Shown here piece by piece: positions 6,978 to 7,291 of a DNA stretch of 7,291 nt. The notes below the pieces were generated by a model. It worked only from the letters and a program-made list of their open reading frames with translations. It did not search any database and had not been told where the DNA came from. The stretch's first letter is position 1. The number at the start of each line of letters is the position of its first letter. The position numbers and the translations under genes are program-made. Where the stretch lies: the NCBI GenBank assembly GCA_017431185.1, contig JAFRLP010000366.1:1-7291 (forward strand), given 5' to 3'. This DNA comes from Victivallales bacterium. GTDB lineage: Bacteria > Verrucomicrobiota > Lentisphaeria > Oligosphaerales > Oligosphaeraceae.

Positions 6978-7007
6978 ATAATATACCTGCTTTTTTCCCC
7001 TCTGCAA
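6978..7007 (-). promoter_or_regulatory. Predicted sigma70-type promoter of the ilvB operon
   Basis: On the minus strand, TTGCAG at 7007-7002 (weak -35) is followed after 16 nt by TATATT at 6985-6980, or after 18 nt by TATTAT at 6983-6978; each -10 matches TATAAT at 5 of 6 positions. This is the AT-rich patch expected in an otherwise GC-rich region. Transcription would start near 6973, giving the leader described above. Confidence 0.55.
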
Positions 7008-7019
7008 GTCACCAACCGC

Positions 7020-7028
7020 TTTTTTTTT
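7020..7028 (-). promoter_or_regulatory. A-tract upstream of the promoter (possible UP element)
   Basis: Nine consecutive A on the minus strand, ending 12 nt upstream of the TTGCAG -35 box, with another A4 run just beyond. Its position is compatible with an UP element or a bend that helps RNA polymerase. On the plus strand it is a T9 run, but no stable GC-rich hairpin precedes it, so I do not call a terminator. Confidence 0.35.
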
Positions 7029-7048
7029 GCTTTTGTCCAACGCCTGCG

Positions 7049-7136
7049 GGTAATCCCTCGCTCACGGATACTGGCCAAAACCAGTCGCCGAGGCATTGCG
7101 CGGCCTGCGCCGCAGGGCGGCTATCCGAGGATTACC
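7049..7136 (-). repeat. Nested inverted-repeat element around the hydrolase stop codon
   Basis: The outer stem GGTAATCC/GGATTACC (7049-7056 with 7129-7136) is followed inside by CGGATA/TATCCG (7065-7070 with 7122-7127). Two small hairpins lie within: ACTGG/CCAGT (7070-7074 with 7081-7085) and GCGGC/GCCGC (7100-7104 with 7109-7113). Together they could fold into a branched structure. It covers the last codons and the stop of the SGNH gene. It may be a 3'-UTR structure or a rho-independent-like terminator lacking a clear U-tract, since minus-strand sequence after it is A-rich. Confidence 0.45.
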
Positions 7137-7291
7137 TTCAGAAGGGGGGCGACTGCCTGGGCGAACCGGTAGAAGCCCAAATCCGTAAGATGGCAGCCAT
7201 CGACGTATCCCTCCCAGAAATCCTCGCCAAGCCCCTCGTGGAGTGCGTCGAAGAAAAAGAGATTGGAGTCTCCCTGCGCCCTGCGCCTGGC
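7121..7291 (-). CDS. SGNH/GDSL-type hydrolase, C-terminal fragment (N-terminus outside window)
   Basis: 56 codons plus TAG, open at the window edge. The fragment ends with YVDGCHLTDLGFYRFAQAVAP, the typical C-terminal block of SGNH/GDSL hydrolases (usual form DGxHPTDxGxxxMA). D31 and H34 of the fragment form the Asp-x-x-His part of the catalytic triad. The nucleophile Ser and the Gly and Asn blocks would lie outside the window. The family includes esterases, lipases and carbohydrate deacetylases; the substrate cannot be deduced. The gene is on the same strand as the ilv operon but is separated from it by about 420 nt containing its own promoter-like and terminator structures, so it is probably a separate unit. 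Confidence 0.8.
   Translation of the reverse strand, partial: ARRRAQGDSNLFFFDALHEGLGEDFWEGYVDGCHLTDLGFYRFAQAVAPLLKVILG

Noticed and set aside
6821..6979. A 52-codon leader ORF starting MANQFSTILITT, with an upstream GCAGG
   Set aside because: Its ATG overlaps the best -10 element, so it would not be in the transcript from that promoter, and its Ile-Leu-Ile codons are far from the hairpin. Kept only as an alternative if transcription starts further upstream.
6701..7000. T-box riboswitch, common upstream of ilv operons in Firmicutes
   Set aside because: I could not find the conserved antiterminator motif or a plausible specifier stem. The short Val/Leu ORF gives a better explanation of the terminator.
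7020..7036. Plus-strand terminator at the T9 run
   Set aside because: No stable GC-rich hairpin directly precedes the T-run on the plus strand, and no plus-strand gene ends there.
1..7291. Mobile elements, CRISPR arrays, tRNA or rRNA genes
   Set aside because: No transposase-like protein, direct-repeat array, cloverleaf or rRNA-like stretch was seen on either strand.

Overview
The window carries a minus-strand branched-chain amino acid (BCAA) operon from a GC-rich, probably anaerobic bacterium. IlvB, IlvN and IlvC resemble those of Clostridia and gut PVC-group bacteria such as Lentisphaerota. No T-box motif is visible upstream of ilvB, which argues mildly against a typical Firmicute. The phylum cannot be fixed from the sequence alone. 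All convincing genes lie on the minus strand, so transcription runs from high to low coordinates.

Layout from right to left (5' to 3' of the transcript). (1) 7291-7121: the last 56 residues of an SGNH/GDSL-type hydrolase, entering from outside the window. (2) 7136-6701: non-coding. A nested inverted-repeat element sits around the hydrolase stop codon. It is followed by an A-tract, a sigma70-like promoter, a possible 16-residue leader peptide with four consecutive Val/Leu codons, a leader hairpin, and a perfect 16-bp terminator hairpin 43 nt before ilvB. This is the arrangement of a transcription attenuator. (3) 6700-3425: ilvB, ilvN and ilvC (acetolactate synthase large and small subunits, ketol-acid reductoisomerase), tightly packed, with a 20-nt overlap between ilvN and ilvC. 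(4) 3375-1966: a protein with the full LeuA (2-isopropylmalate synthase) fold and an intact C-terminal regulatory domain, but with all three metal-binding residues of the LeuA active site replaced. (5) 1961-1: an open frame fusing a xylose-isomerase-like TIM barrel (about residues 1-250) to a fatty-acyl-CoA synthetase-type AMP-binding domain (about residue 270 onward). Its C-terminus lies outside the window.

Taken together, IlvBN makes acetolactate (or acetohydroxybutyrate) from 2-keto acids and IlvC reduces and isomerises it. The next expected enzyme, dihydroxy-acid dehydratase (IlvD), is absent from the window. The operon instead continues into the LeuA-like protein and the TIM barrel-acyl-CoA synthetase fusion. 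They are separated by only 4 nt and are almost certainly co-translated. These two genes are the unexplained part of the locus: either a BCAA-linked regulatory or side pathway, or a modified acyl-CoA-consuming branch. The hypothesis that they act together rests on gene order and family knowledge only.
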